The notes beneath the pieces are model-generated. The model searched no databases. It was not told the DNA's origin and worked only from the letters and a program-made list of their open reading frames with translations. A DNA stretch of 64,000 bases from Tretioscincus oriximinensis (taxonomy: Eukaryota; Chordata; Lepidosauria; Squamata; Gymnophthalmidae), in NCBI GenBank assembly GCA_022410635.1, contig JAJVDF010000018.1, positions 1,294,244-1,358,243 of the forward strand, written 5' to 3'. Below, piece after piece: positions 35,990 through 47,573 of the stretch. A program made the position numbers and the translations under genes. Each line of letters begins with the position of its first letter. The stretch's first letter is position 1.

Positions 35990-38408
35990 CTGAAAGGGCC
36001 TTTCAAAGTGTATTTTCTTACTTTCCAAATTTGCTTGGTATACTGGACAGTAGCCAGCGACTTAAAACCCTAAGAGCTGCACCCTTCGTTGTCTGTTTTC
36101 CCTGGCAGAAAATTGGACTTAGTGAATTGCTATTATGGCCCCCAGCATCACACAGGAGTACAATAAAATTCATGAGGAGGAAAAAAAATCAGTTATATGT
36201 TCTGAGAAGAACTCATATTTTATTCCCAGGGCTTCACATAATGCCTTTTGAACATCTCTGTTTGAGCTGTTGCAAATAAGGAATGCCCTACAGCGCACAA
36301 ACAGTCGTATCAGCTAACAGCGGGAAGAGCACGGTACACTTTGTAATGTTTATGGACCAGCAAAGGTTGCTTGAGGGAGGATGTGACTATAGAAATTAAT
36401 ATCTGCATATTAAGAATCAATCCCTTGCATATTAAGTATCAATCCTGCTCAGGCCAAGAACATTAGAATGCTATGGATATCTCCACTTTCAAGTCATCGT
36501 TGGGGGGTTATTTTCCCCCTTTTTATCTCTACTTGTCTTATTCTCTTGGTTTTTTAAAATGTAAATAAAATGTGTTAGTAGCTCTAAGAAGCATCAGAAT
36601 TCTTAGTAATATGATCCCTTCTGCAAACAAGCCTTTCTCTTTACACATCAGCTTCAAATAAAGCTTGTTTTCCACATATCTTGCCTCCTTCTCAAAGCTA
36701 GCAAAAATATCTGCACTGATAAAAAAAATTCAAAGTCAGAACATTTTGATAGCTACCATCAAGCCTTTGCCCATAATAAAAATTGGTGGTAGTAGTGGAT
36801 ACTGGTGTTGACAGCTACCAAACTCTAAAGGTATCAGAATTCTTATAGGCTTATATTGGTAATGATTTTGGAATGCTATAGATCAGAAAAATATCAGTCA
36901 ACTTAATTTCAATAAAATTAATCTTTGTTATCTTTGGAAATTTGCTGAGCCTAAAGCTACTATTTCTTTGAACTCAAGATGGCTGAGAATTCCATCTCAG
37001 GAGCATTTCTACTTGCATTTAGGTAGTCTACTGTATAATAAAACCATCTGGGATCAATCTGTTTCACTGCCTAATGGATTCATTTCCCCTATAAATATAT
37101 TAAGCATGGTCATCATGATATTGTCATAATCTATGGACACTAGAGTTAAATAGCTCTGGGTTCATATAGACCTGCACCCATCAAGCAACCCCACTGCAGT
37201 GGAGTAGAAAGCCCTGACAGTCTTTATCACCACCATCACTATCCAGACCAACATGGAAAAACTTCCAGAGACCCCAAAACCATTGCCCTATTTTAGAAGG
37301 TATAGAAAAACTCTCTTCCAAAATAGTCCCAAACAACATCAAAGTTTGGGAATGAAAGATTCCTGGTGATGATGTTTGTGATACTATAGATGGTAGGGAA
37401 AATGGGGAAAAAAANTTACTTTTGGAGCAAGTATGCCAAACCTAAATATATTTGCACATCCTACCTTTAATGCATGTTTTATGCTCCTACCATGAATATT
37501 CAATGGAGTTCAGTCCCAGTTGTCATTTTCTAAAATAAATTTTCACAATGCAACATTCTCTTCACAGAAAGTGCCACACTATAGAGCAGTGAAAATTTAA
37601 TTGTACCCTTTTGATTTGCTTATTGACTGCAATTGAAGTAGAAGTTGTAGAGAAGTGAAAGATATGAAGGCCATAATAATACTTATACTGAAGCCCTGTA
37701 AGTAGTGAGGCTGTGCATTAAAGAAGACTGATGTAATCTAAATTCATTCAGTTTTCTGAATTCCAGAGAGTATCTAAAGAGGTCCCATTGTGAAACTGTA
37801 TGTGCTTACTGATTCCTGATCACAATATGATATGTGTCATTCTTCTACATGTGTTTTAAGCTAAACTCGTGCAACATTATGATGACATTGGTTGAGTTAA
37901 TTGCCTACCTGTGGCTCATGTGAAAAAATATCGTAAAGTCCATACACAATTCTTGGGTATTACTTGCAATAAAAAGAAACGATGAGATGTTGGCATGTCC
38001 ATTAACCTTTAATCTACTTTTACAAATCAGAATGCATCCCATACATACGCACCATGCCATCACTGCTTGCTACTTCTCTACTGTCAGATATTGATAACCA
38101 CTTGACATGTAATGATTTCCATGCAAATATTTGTACTGAAACTATATCATTTTTAGCTGTTGATTTCTAAGGTGCTAAGAAGCATATATCAAAACATTGT
38201 CTATGTTCCTTTACATAAAACTGCTCAACAAGCAACTAGCTAAATCATACAAGCCAACAGCAAATCTATATCTTTTAATTATGGATTTCCATAAGTCAAT
38301 AAGAGATGTCAGGGTAGAGGAATGTAATTTAAAATGTGAAAGTCCCACACAGACAGAAACACAAATTCATTCATTCCCTTCCTTTCCTCCCCCTGCCAGC
38401 ACCAGATT
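35990..38408. other. Non-coding stretch, nothing firm recognised
   Basis: No gene is seen. A 22-bp tandem duplication (gcatattaag.atcaatcc) lies at 36405-36448. The open frame running into 36279 begins in the antisense of the CR1 copy and is not a gene. Confidence 0.5.
36405..36448. repeat. 22-bp tandem duplication
   Basis: Two adjacent units beginning gcatattaag, differing at a few positions. A local duplication with no known role. Confidence 0.85.
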
Positions 38409-38527
38409 CCAGCCCTAGTAGTAGTAGCAGTAGCAGTAGAAGAAGGAGAAAGGAAAAAGAAGGAAGAAGAAGAAGAAGAAGAAGGTTTTTATATCCCACG
38501 TTTCTCAACTTGAAGGAAGTTAAAGAC
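38409..38527 (-). mobile_element. Sauria-type SINE 3' end with GAA/AGT tail, minus strand
   Basis: An AGT/AGC/GAA-rich tail (38416-38484) is followed by ggtttttatatcccacgttt ctcaacttgaaggaagtt. This is the reverse of the SINE 3' end seen at 5480-5530 (gcagtgtataagaacc). The GAA tail makes an artificial Arg/Ser-rich frame. Confidence 0.65.
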
Positions 38528-38590
38528 ACAGACTGCTGGACTAGATGGGCTCTGGCCCGATCCAGTATGGCTCTTCTTATGTTCTAATAG
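38528..38590 (+). mobile_element. CR1-type LINE extreme 3' end
   Basis: gctggactagatgggctctg gcccgatccagtatggctct tcttatgttct is the last 60 bp of the CR1 family seen at 15282-15343. It is abutted directly by an oppositely oriented SINE end. Confidence 0.85.
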
Positions 38591-41435
38591 GCCAAAACTC
38601 CTTAACTTGCAATCCTCCAGATCAGCATTGCCAGGTAGTTAGCCAGACTAACATCAGGTATGGGTTTTTTTGTGTTTGGCATACAGAGAGGTGGGAACAC
38701 ATCAAGTTTGTCCAATTAGGTGGCTTAATATCTGGTAGATATGCTCCAGATATTCCTATGTAACTCTTAGCATTCCACTACTATCATTCTATGCAACACC
38801 CAAACAGATTAGCACTGAATGTTGGAGTTAAGATGCTGAGAGTTGTAGGTTAGGATTACTTAGAGAAAGGAAAGTTGAGCAATCTTATAGGAAACTGTAA
38901 AGTGGTCTTTTCTGGAACTGAAAGTGTATCAGGATGTGGTTTTTTATGCTATAATAGCATGGTTATGGAGATTTTCTTCTCATAATCACAGGCAGCCAGC
39001 AGTGGTAGCACAAGAAAGATCCATTATATTGTTTTTTCCACCTGCTGGTACTTTTATGCAGCCTCCACAGCATGATGTGATCTTTGCACAATATGGACCT
39101 TGCCTGTGAGAGCTGCCTTCAGCCATGCCTCACAATTCTTTGCCTACCTTTCAGAGAGAACAGGGGCTATAGGGCATGGATTAGCCATGATCATGAATGG
39201 AAAAACCTATTCTAGTCTTTAAAGCCTAGGCGAGTTTAAAGATGAGGTTCTTAATTTGAATGTACATGCCTGGCAACAAGGGAAGCCAGAAGCCAGTGTC
39301 AGAAAGAATACAGATTAGCCAATTGCAAGCAAGGGATTATTCCAGGAATTCATGGAAACTTAAGCGAATTCATAGAGAAGAAAGGGAATTTCTTCATATG
39401 TGTAAGAAAAAGGTTAATTCTTTATAGCTTAATACAAAAGCGGAACTAAGCTTCTCACTCCACTGCAAGGCAAAGAGGTGGTGAGGATCTGTTATAGGGC
39501 TTATTGGTACACACATGGTACAAAGTCTCCCATTCAATGATCTTCAATGCATCACATATAAAAGGCAGAACCTGTGGAGGAATAAAAGAACATTGATCAG
39601 GAGCAGAAACTGCATCTGGAAGCAACCCTTTGCAGAGTTGAATAACATGCTCTGCAAAGTGCTTGCTACCCTGTCTATTCTACTGTTGTGTGGATTGATA
39701 TCAGCTGTGCAGGGAACTTACCAGGGTCTCTGCCTATCCACGGGCCTTCATAGGCAATCAGAAAGTAGCTGACTTCCAGAGCCGGGACCAGAAGAGGCAA
39801 AGTTAAGAGAAGGGGTGATAGATGTGGGAGACCTTCAGGTATGGGGTGTGGTATAAGTATAAATAAACGAATTTATTAACCTTAATTGCGATCTTCAAAG
39901 CCAGGGAGCTTTCATTCTCTAGCTTTAATATTTGCAAGGATGTATGTGAAGCAGTGTGCAACCAAATTCTTGAATGGGATCTCAACATCTTCCTACCCTC
40001 AGACAATTTATTTTTTCTCCGTGTAAGTTATTCATAAGTTGGGGCATTTAGCTAAAAAGGAGCAAGCAGTGCACGATGTAATATACTTGTAACCAGGCCA
40101 TACTGTTTTGGCTTACTCCCAGAAATATAGCTGCATCCCCTGACATGGAATAACGGTTTCACTCAGGTCCAGTAAATGACACTTGGTTATTTACCCGGTC
40201 AGAGAAGTTAAATTTTGAATATTTGGAGTGTTGGGGATCCAGACATTCATTGGCTGGATTTGGGGGAATATTCTAGAAGGGGTCAATACTGGCCTCTGAT
40301 TGGTCTGGGACCCTAGAGGTTTGCTATAAAAGCATGATGTTTCAGCCAGATGGCTGCTTTGGTTCTAATTAAGCTGCCTGTTGCAGAAATGAAATATAAA
40401 ATCACTTTAACACATTGTTGAAAGCATGATTCTTTGAAGGCTTTCAAAGACATCATAATGTCTGTGGCCAATGTCAAGTGCTTTAGTAATAGTTGCTGTT
40501 ATCTACCGATCAGGTAGGGAAAGACACTATGTTTAAAAATGTCATATTCAGGCAGTTTTCGTGGTAGTTAAAAGGTAAAAGAGAGGTTTGTCATTATCAC
40601 CTTCCAGAGGGATATCAGTAACTGATCCTCTGCTTTCCAAACAGTAGCCTTGCCACTGTTAGGAAGAAATCTATTAAATTTTGATGTGAAGTGAATATTA
40701 GGTAGTTAGATATATTAAAATTGCTTTTGTTATGGTTTATTGAAGGGTCTATAGTTAGCCATCTGCAGCTGTGAGTTATAAATATCTTAATGGATAACTG
40801 TTGTATTAGACTGATAATGAAATACAGATTCTTATTCCAGTAGATATTATTTGTATGGCATTCCATTAGGGAACTTAAAATCAAATATTAATAAATACAG
40901 TATATAAAATTGGACAACCTTGCATTCTTTTTTAAAACAATAGATTATTCTTTGATTTCTTACACACTTCTCCTGCCATTTTTAAAGGCTTTATATTATT
41001 GCCATTGTGTTGCACAAATGGGCTATTATGCACATAATATTAACCATCTGTTCGAAGAATTCCAGCCACAAATAAAATATATAACCCAAAGGTTAAGAAT
41101 CAATTATAATCAGTCTGTGCTGTTCTCTACTGCCATAATACTGCCAAGATGTAAAATTTTGGGTATCATAGGCGGAATCTGCATGCTGTCCTTATGACAC
41201 TCTGAACACTTTGAGGTGTAGAATGCACGTTCATTGTCCATTCAGTACGAAAGACATATATAGCGTTTCCATGGATTTTGCTTTATCATTCCACTGTTAT
41301 AGTGCTTGTATTTTGGAGCTATTTTAATATGCTCTGCCTCATAGTAACAGCCCTGCTGTGGCCACACCACCACCATTATTAATTTCCTTGGTGGTATTTA
41401 TGTATTTGGATGTGGCCCATGGGACCAGTGAGAGA
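38591..41435. other. Non-coding stretch
   Basis: No gene is seen. An L2-type 3' end (gagaccttcaggtatggggt, then gtataagtataaataaac) lies at about 39825-39872. A TATA-like gctataaaagc at 40323-40333 lacks a supported transcript. Confidence 0.5.
39825..39872 (+). mobile_element. L2-type LINE extreme 3' end
   Basis: gagaccttcaggtatggggt gtggtataagtataaataaa matches the L2 terminus at 16745-16785 (gagaccttcgggtatgtggc). Only the last 50 bp can be recognised. Confidence 0.65.
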
Positions 41436-41625
41436 CTAAAAATAATAAGAATATAAGAGGATCCTTGAGGGAACAAGTTGCAGCCCATGTAGTCCAGCAT
41501 CCTGTCTCACACAGTGACCCACCATTTGCTTCTGAGCATTTTTGGACAGAAGAAGGCAAACCTTCATCTGCTCTCAACTCCCTGCAGTTGGCATTTAACA
41601 CATCCTTCCTATCTCATTAACGTGG
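41436..41625 (-). mobile_element. CR1-type LINE 3' fragment, minus strand
   Basis: aataagaatataagaggatc, agtccagcatcctgtctcac acagtgacccacca and ctcaactccctgcagttggc match the reversed CR1 3' UTR, from a more diverged subfamily than the copies at 51469 or 58646. Confidence 0.75.
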
Positions 41626-42561
41626 AGGCAATTCCAGGGCATCCATTCTAGTCGTTACCGTTAATGAAATATTAGCGGGGAGACAGTAAGACCCATCTTC
41701 TGTTTGTTTTCATCTCCTGTTTCATTAGTCTGGATTTTTCCATTTCTGCCTTTGAAATGTCTTTACCTCAATGAGCGAACAACTGAGAAGCAAACATCTT
41801 CTATATTCTTGCCAAAATGTAGTTGACCAATCTCAATTCTACATTTCAGCATTAGTAATGATTGCATATTCAGTGTATGCTGAAGAAAATACTGACTCTG
41901 GGGAAAAACTGATCAAATGCTCAGAAGGGGCCTTACAACTTATTCTTTATTATTAATTATGTGATCAATAATAGTATAGTAGTAAAATAATCTGCTGTGC
42001 AATTATTATTTTTTGAAGCAAGGGTTTCACAAGGTGTCAACCACCTTTTTTAGATCTCAGAGCAAGTAGTAGTATTTTAAGAGCTGTTTAGACTGTTTTC
42101 CTACATGTGCTAATTTTTGATATATTCTCTTAAATAGGATTGTTAGCTTATGCACATGAGTTCTTCTCAGGAGCAATGGCACAGAAAATAAGCTTTTAGC
42201 ATTTTTTAATCCTTTCAGCCTTTTGTCATACTGATTTACACAGTGATTTGCATATATTATCCTGAGGGATTAAACAGTTATAAGAAGTGTGATTGCATTT
42301 AAATTTCACTGGTGCTTATTACCTTCCATGATTTCCATAAATATCCTAAATAACTTTCCTAAAAAATATTTCATGAGGATTTCATGAAATTTCCACAAAA
42401 TGAGTTTCACATGGATAATGACTGATTTCTGGGGCCACTTCTGGGCCACCACCTAAACAGCATGGGACCCTTATAGAATTTTTTCTCCCAAATATGGGGA
42501 TTAAAAAGAACCTCATCTGCAGTGGGGGGCTCTATTAGTTTAATTTGATTCATGCTGCTGC

Positions 42562-42735
42562 ATATCTAGCAAGGAGTCTTGTAGCACCAGAGACTAACAA
42601 AAAAGGATAGGCAGCATGAGCTTTTGTAGACAAGTCCACTACCTTGGATGGTAACAGATGCTACAAAAGTTCTTTTTTCCTTTTTAGTGTAATTGTTGGT
42701 CTCTTAAGGTGTTAAAAGATTTTCGTGGCTATTTT
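42562..42735. mobile_element. Two head-to-head Penelope-like ends
   Basis: The left half (tagcaccagagactaacaaa, gcagcatgagcttttgtaga caagtccac) is a Penelope-like end on the minus strand. The right half (tgttggtctcttaaggtgtt aaaagatttt) is the same end on the plus strand. Together they form an imperfect inverted repeat. Penelope-like elements commonly carry inverted or tandem terminal copies; two independent insertions are also possible. Confidence 0.55.
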
Positions 42736-43160
42736 TCCCCCAATTTTGCCTCTGCAGTAGATACGACCCCACTCCTGAGACAGTTAGAAACACAGAATTG
42801 AGGGTGCGGTCCATGCTGAAGAATAATTGTATGATACTCTAAAAATGCCAACCATTTTTCACTTGTGAATTCCTTGGTAGTCTATTTCCATAAACTGTAC
42901 AATGTTCATATTGCAAAATAATTGCAACTAATATATAGTAGCTGCTACTATTTAAAATATTCTGCATTATTCTTTTTTTCCTCCTATGTATCTCTAATTT
43001 CCTAAATTGAACCCCTGGTGGGTATGTATATTCCAATTTGAGAATTATTACACAAATCCAAATATTTGAAGCACTTTGCTTTGAATTATCTGTCTCTGGA
43101 ATGCTTCTGGAAATTTGGAATTCTCTCACTAACTTGTTTCCCCTCACTTTCCTGTTTCAG

Positions 43161-43552
43161 GTTATTTCCAGGATTTATTAAATAAATCTGAGAAGACCCT
43201 TTATGACACATTTCCTGGCATATACGGAGATCTTTATATTCAGAACATAAAGGTTTTCAAAGACTTGTATAATGAGTTGCGTCGATATTACCGAGGCTCC
43301 AATATCAACTTAGAAGAAGCCCTTACTGAATTTTGGACGCGCCTTCTAGAGCGGCTTTTCAAGTGGATGAATCCTCAGTACCATCTTCCTGATGAGTATG
43401 TGGACTGCATGGTAAAGCATTCAGAGCAACACAAGCCATTTGGAGAAATTCCAAGGGATCTGAAGCTGAAAGCAACTAGGGCCTTCATTGCGGTTCGCTC
43501 ATTCGTGCAGGGACTTGGCGTGGGCAATGATGTTGTCCGAAAAGTATCTCAG
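43161..43552 (+). CDS. GPC1: Glypican-1 internal exon (N-terminal core helices)
   Basis: This is an internal exon of a glypican, a GPI-anchored cell-surface heparan sulfate proteoglycan that acts as co-receptor for FGF, Wnt and other ligands. The acceptor is a pyrimidine-rich tract ending tttcctgtttcag, with a branch-like cactaac about 30 bases upstream; the donor is cag|gtacag. The exon is 392 nt, enters in phase 1 and leaves in phase 0, giving 130 open codons plus a split first codon. The peptide starts YFQDLLNKSEKTLYDTF, contains NELRRYYRG, ALTEFWTRLLERLF, PFGEIPRDLKLKATRAF and FVQGLGVGNDVVRKVSQ. The RYYRG, EFW.RLLERLF and FVQGLGV..DVVRKV blocks fit GPC1 better than GPC2, GPC4 or GPC6, as recalled. 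N-K-S is an N-glycosylation sequon at the site where GPC1 has one (LLNDS in human). One conserved cysteine (VDC) is present. It is probably the third coding exon (inference). No frameshift, stop or ambiguous base is present. Confidence 0.95.
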
Positions 43553-43989
43553 GTACAGTAGGTATTTGGCTTGAATTCTTCTCCAGTCACCTTTTTTAAG
43601 ATAGTTTCAAAACATCCAAATAAATGAAGTACAAACCATCATTGTTTTGAATTAAGTAGGAGATCCGTTATTGGAAAACTATTACCTCGATGTAGAAATA
43701 GACATTTTCTTGCCTAGTTACCATTTTATTTGTTGAATTTTGTGGGTTGGTCTGCCATTTTTTATAGTTCAATTTTAAACCTAAACTCTTGAATATAACT
43801 GCTGGCTTGGGAGAACTTAACTACACGTAGGAACCGGTGGCAGTCGACCTTCCATGTAGTCAAATCCTCTGAAGATAGATAACACAATTGGTTCTAAAAG
43901 CTCAGGTTTCAAGCAAATCTCTAGAATATGACAAAACATATCAAAATTTAAATGAAAAAGGTTTTATTTTGCAATTTACCTCAGGAGTA

Positions 43990-43997
43990 ACTTCTGC
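43990..43997. repeat. 8-bp target site duplication, left
   Basis: acttctgc, identical to 44509-44516. Confidence 0.88.
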
Positions 43998-44508
43998 CAG
44001 GGCCAGGGGTACAAGGGCTAAAGCCCTGGGCAGCAGGTTGGTAGCTGTTTATTGAGGGCAGCAAATTGCCGGCCGTTTAAATTTAAAGTTCTCCCAGTTG
44101 CATCTATTGGGCATGTCCCAGCAGCAGCAGACATGTACTGCACATATCCCAGACCCCACCATGCACCGCTGCCATGCGCCATTGTATTGTTGCTCTGCTG
44201 CTCTGCATGCGCTGCCCCCTGTCCGCCTGTGTGCTGCTTTGCCTGTCTGCCCAGGGCTACTACCGCAGCTCATGCATAGGCAGCTGAGAATGAGAGACTG
44301 AGAGCATATGGCAAATGATGTCACTTCTGGAATCTCTTCTGGGAATGGCACCTGGAGTTTTATCACTTCCTGTTCCACCCTGGAAGTGACATCACTTCCT
44401 GTCCCACACCAGAAATGACATCACTTCCTGTCCTGTCTGGAATTGTTCGGGGGGGGGCGTAAAATATTTTGCAGCCCAGGGGCATCATATACCCCAAATC
44501 CGGCCCTG
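43998..44508. mobile_element. hAT-type MITE in GPC1 intron (511 bp)
   Basis: Inverted ends cagggccagg (left) and ccggccctg (right) are flanked by a perfect 8-bp target duplication acttctgc (43990-43997 and 44509-44516). Near the ends, agccctgggcagcagg and ttgcagcccaggggcatc are inverted partners. The inside is GC-rich and contains a short minisatellite at 44350-44430. There is no transposase, and both-strand open frames at 44049-44378 are by-products of base composition. It begins 445 bp after the upstream exon. Confidence 0.88.
44350..44432. repeat. Minisatellite, about 30-bp unit
   Basis: Three imperfect units built on (a)catcacttcctgt(t/c)c with (g/a)aa(g/a)tga just before. The motif gaagtgacatcacttc is itself a palindrome. 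Similar motifs occur at 30740-30860. Confidence 0.75.
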
Positions 44509-44516
44509 ACTTCTGC
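44509..44516. repeat. 8-bp target site duplication, right
   Basis: acttctgc, identical to 43990-43997. Confidence 0.88.
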
Positions 44517-46427
44517 GCTAGGTGTGAAGATGTTTAGCAAAATATTCATGATGGACACATCTTAAAAAATTGCAGAGGAATTCAGTTTGCTTAGCAGAGT
44601 AATAGAGATTTCTTTCAACTTCTCTTTAAGAATAAAGGGCAGCCTGGCTCCTCAGCAGAAATGTTTCTGAAATACTGTGTTGTTTTTCTCATCAATCATG
44701 TGATCTATTGTGAAAATAACAAAATGGCCTACACTAGATACTTTATAGCTGCCTAATTTTCATTGAGGGAAAGAAGGCAGAGAGACTCTTGGACAAACAA
44801 ATATCAATACTAGAAGTTCTACAAGGACAGAAATATCCTAGCAGATAACCTCAGATGCCCTGTGCTAGCACTGGAATATTATGAAAAACTGTCAACAAAG
44901 ATTAACTTCAAAAAGGAATTTCACTTTTATCAAAGGTGCCATTTTCATCGTAGCATCTGCACTGAGGCAGTAAAATTGCACCAAAGATTGCACTTCGATT
45001 ATTGTGTCAGATAAGGATGTGATATGATTGGCACTTTTTTACCCCAGAAATGGAAATGCAGTAGAAGAAGGCATGTTATTGGTCTCACATAATGCTAAGT
45101 GGAGATGGAATCATAATCTTATGACTGAGACACTTCAATACTTCTTGGAAATTCACAAGTCTAATAATGTAGTGGGCTATACATATGTTTAATTTGCAGC
45201 GTTTTTAAATAGCTGTTCAAATAAAATAATTCATCTGTAGCACCTCTTCTTTATTCTACCCCTTGGTGACTGTAAAAGCAGAGGTCGTGTAAAGGGGAAC
45301 CATATCATATTGCTTCCCCATGATAGCATGAGATGGGGGTGATTTTTCAAGCCCCTCCATTGTAATAATTTCAAACAGCAAGGGGAAGAAGGGATATGGA
45401 AGACAGCTGAGCAGTTGCACTTTTGCTATGAACAAAATGTTTCTGTTTCCAATCACATGGCTGAAACTCACATGTGCAAAACAGGTTTACACAGCATGCA
45501 TTGAGAGTACATACCATGATTTGGGATTTGTGCTCTTGTTTTAATCTTCCTGTGAAAAGCTATATTATGGCTTCCTTAGCACAGATGTTTTGAGCTATTG
45601 AGAGCACAGGTGCAAGAATTAGTTTTAAGAAAACAGTGGGAGGAAGGATGATCTCAAAGTCATGTTTCATACCACCAGACTGACTGATGTTGAGGAAAAA
45701 TCAGGGTGTGACTAAATTGTGAATGCTTCGATTGTGCTCCCAATTGATTTCATCAGCGAAAATTGCTAGGAAATGGGAATGTTCTTTGATGATCCAAATG
45801 CAAGCTTCAAAAAGAGACATATTCAAGTGCCAATGGTGAGAAAAGCTTTAATTGATAAATCTACTTCTGTAAAATCATTCAGAAGTAGCAGTGCTTTTGA
45901 AAATCTCATTACCGTTAGGCCCTTATGATCACTCAGAAATCTTTTAAAAACCACAACAAAAATGCCAATTTAAATTAAACTAAACTTAAAATATTTTTCT
46001 CTTTGTTTATAGAATGGTGTTCTATACACATAGATAACGGTGTTATTACACATTGAACCTCTGAGAACAAGGTACTTGAGTTACCAAAATACCACCAACC
46101 ATGTCCTGCTCTGTCACTTCACTCTCACATTTAAAACAAAAGTTACCATCATGGGAACATCAAATAGAGTTACCAGATCACAAAAATGGAAAGCAGAATA
46201 CATGTATTAAAAAGCAGGGTCAAAGCAAAACTGAAGCTATTAAAAGAAACTGGGGAGCCCTCAAAATGTGCCCCCTCTCCTCCATAGGAATTTGAGATTA
46301 TTTGGAATATAATCCAGAAAAAGGCTTTATGCAGAAGGGACCTTTATTGCTTCTTTTGGCACCTTGAGGGCAGGGGAGATGCAAGCCTTCCTCAGAAGGT
46401 GCATGATTTACGAAGATAGGGCACCAT
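44517..46427. other. Intronic stretch, nothing firm recognised
   Basis: No gene or classified repeat is recognised between the hAT-type MITE and the SINE fragment. Confidence 0.5.
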
Positions 46428-46520
46428 GGTACAGAAGAAGGACAACAACAAGAACTGGGTTTTGTAACCTGCTTTTCTCACCCACAAAGTGTCTTAAAAG
46501 TTATTTTTCACCCAAAGGCT
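46428..46520 (-). mobile_element. Sauria-type SINE 3' fragment, minus strand
   Basis: cagaagaaggacaacaacaa gaactgggttttgtaacctg cttttctcacc is the reversed triplet tail and 3' end of the SINE type seen at 5480-5600 (gtgagaaaagcagtgtataa). Confidence 0.6.
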
Positions 46521-46810
46521 TATATTCAGTCTTCCACATCACATTGAGATGATGGTCCCTATGAACTTATGCTCACTTTCAAACAGCTAGGTTGGCTGAA
46601 GCTAAGGCCAGGAGAAGACGCTCATCCTTCTCCATGGCAGACACATGGGCCTTTTTATTGAAAGGCCTGTTCTTAATCTTTACACCTCCTTTTCTGCTAA
46701 ATCTACCAGTATTCCTGGTTGTGTGTCATGCCTAAAGAAACAATCTGGCTACTTTAATCAGTTTTGCCCAAATTGTTTCTTGTCCTTGTCTCTACTGTCC
46801 TGGGATCAAA

Positions 46811-46834
46811 TTATTACACAGGTTATTACACAGG
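46811..46834. repeat. 12-bp perfect tandem duplication
   Basis: ttattacacagg occurs twice in direct succession. Confidence 0.95.
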
Positions 46835-46952
46835 TATTTTAGGAATTCTATGCACAGCATATCCCATTGACTTTTTAAAAGTAAAGGAATGCATCCACTT
46901 ATAAAAGGCTCCCTCCACACATTTGCTGTAATAAACCCATGTGTCTGCTATT

Positions 46953-47276
46953 CAGAGCCATAATAAGAGGTCTACAGCACCCAAGAATACACCCTTAATC
47001 ATCCATTTGGCATCCCCAGAGCAAATATCTGGTGCCCCCACCCAGGCTATACCTACCTATCTTGATATAAATCAAAACCTTAATTTTGCCTTTGAAAGCA
47101 AGAAACCCCCTCCCCTCCCAGTTCGTTATATTAGAACTGATATAACACGTAGGGAAGTGGGGTTTTTTCCTTCTTCTGTCAAAGCCCAAACTAAGATTTT
47201 AAAACGTCATTCAGAAAAAAGGGTGCCCTTTCCAATCCAGTGCCTGGGGTGAAAGCCCTGTTCACCTTACCCTGAC
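46953..47276. repeat. Possible decayed hAT-like element
   Basis: The block starts cagagccataataagaggtc, has cagcacccaag near the left, and agggtgccc plus gtgcctggggtgaaagccct near the right. This resembles reptile repeats with cagggccgtaatta-type ends. The right end is too decayed to define the inverted terminus or target duplication. Open frames on both strands (46941-47252) belong to it. Confidence 0.35.
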
Positions 47277-47536
47277 ACTTTCTGTGCTGCTATTCACATG
47301 GATAGATACACCCTAATTCAGCTAATTGTTGGATTCTAGCTATCAAGTCTAAAGTTCATATGCAGCCAATATTCGGTAGTAAGCAAACATAGGAGATAAA
47401 CATAAAGTGCTGAAGGCTGAAAATGCAGAGTCAGAGTGTTCTGTATGTCTTGTCACTATTTTGTTCTGTTGTGTATTGTCTGCCAGAGAAGCCCAGTAAA
47501 TTAGTTTACATTTTGATCTTTGTTTTTTGTGCATCT

Positions 47537-47573
47537 CCTAATAATAATAATAATAATAATAATAATTAATAAT
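47537..47573. repeat. TAA trinucleotide microsatellite
   Basis: About ten uninterrupted TAA units, then one shifted copy. Confidence 0.95.

Larger units (their letters stand above)
1..43160 (+). other. Upstream DNA, probably large 5' intron of GPC1
   Basis: No splice-bounded exon could be recognised here. The first visible glypican exon enters in phase 1, so at least one coding exon must lie upstream. I looked for the CPQGYTCC-type segment that normally precedes it and did not find it. The region may be intron, intergenic DNA or both. It is occupied by the repeats listed separately; open frames in it are short, lack domain signatures, or fall inside repeats. Confidence 0.6.

Noticed and set aside
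35818..36279. 153-codon open frame on the plus strand
   Set aside because: Begins as antisense of a CR1 fragment and continues into sequence with no domain signature; length is compatible with chance in 64 kb.
40228..40440. Possible LTR or promoter with gctataaaagc
   Set aside because: A TATA-like word alone, no polyadenylation signal, inverted ends, duplicated target or transcript context.
44049..44378. Cys/Pro/Ala-rich frames on both strands
   Set aside because: Inside the hAT-type MITE at 43998-44508; composition artefact.
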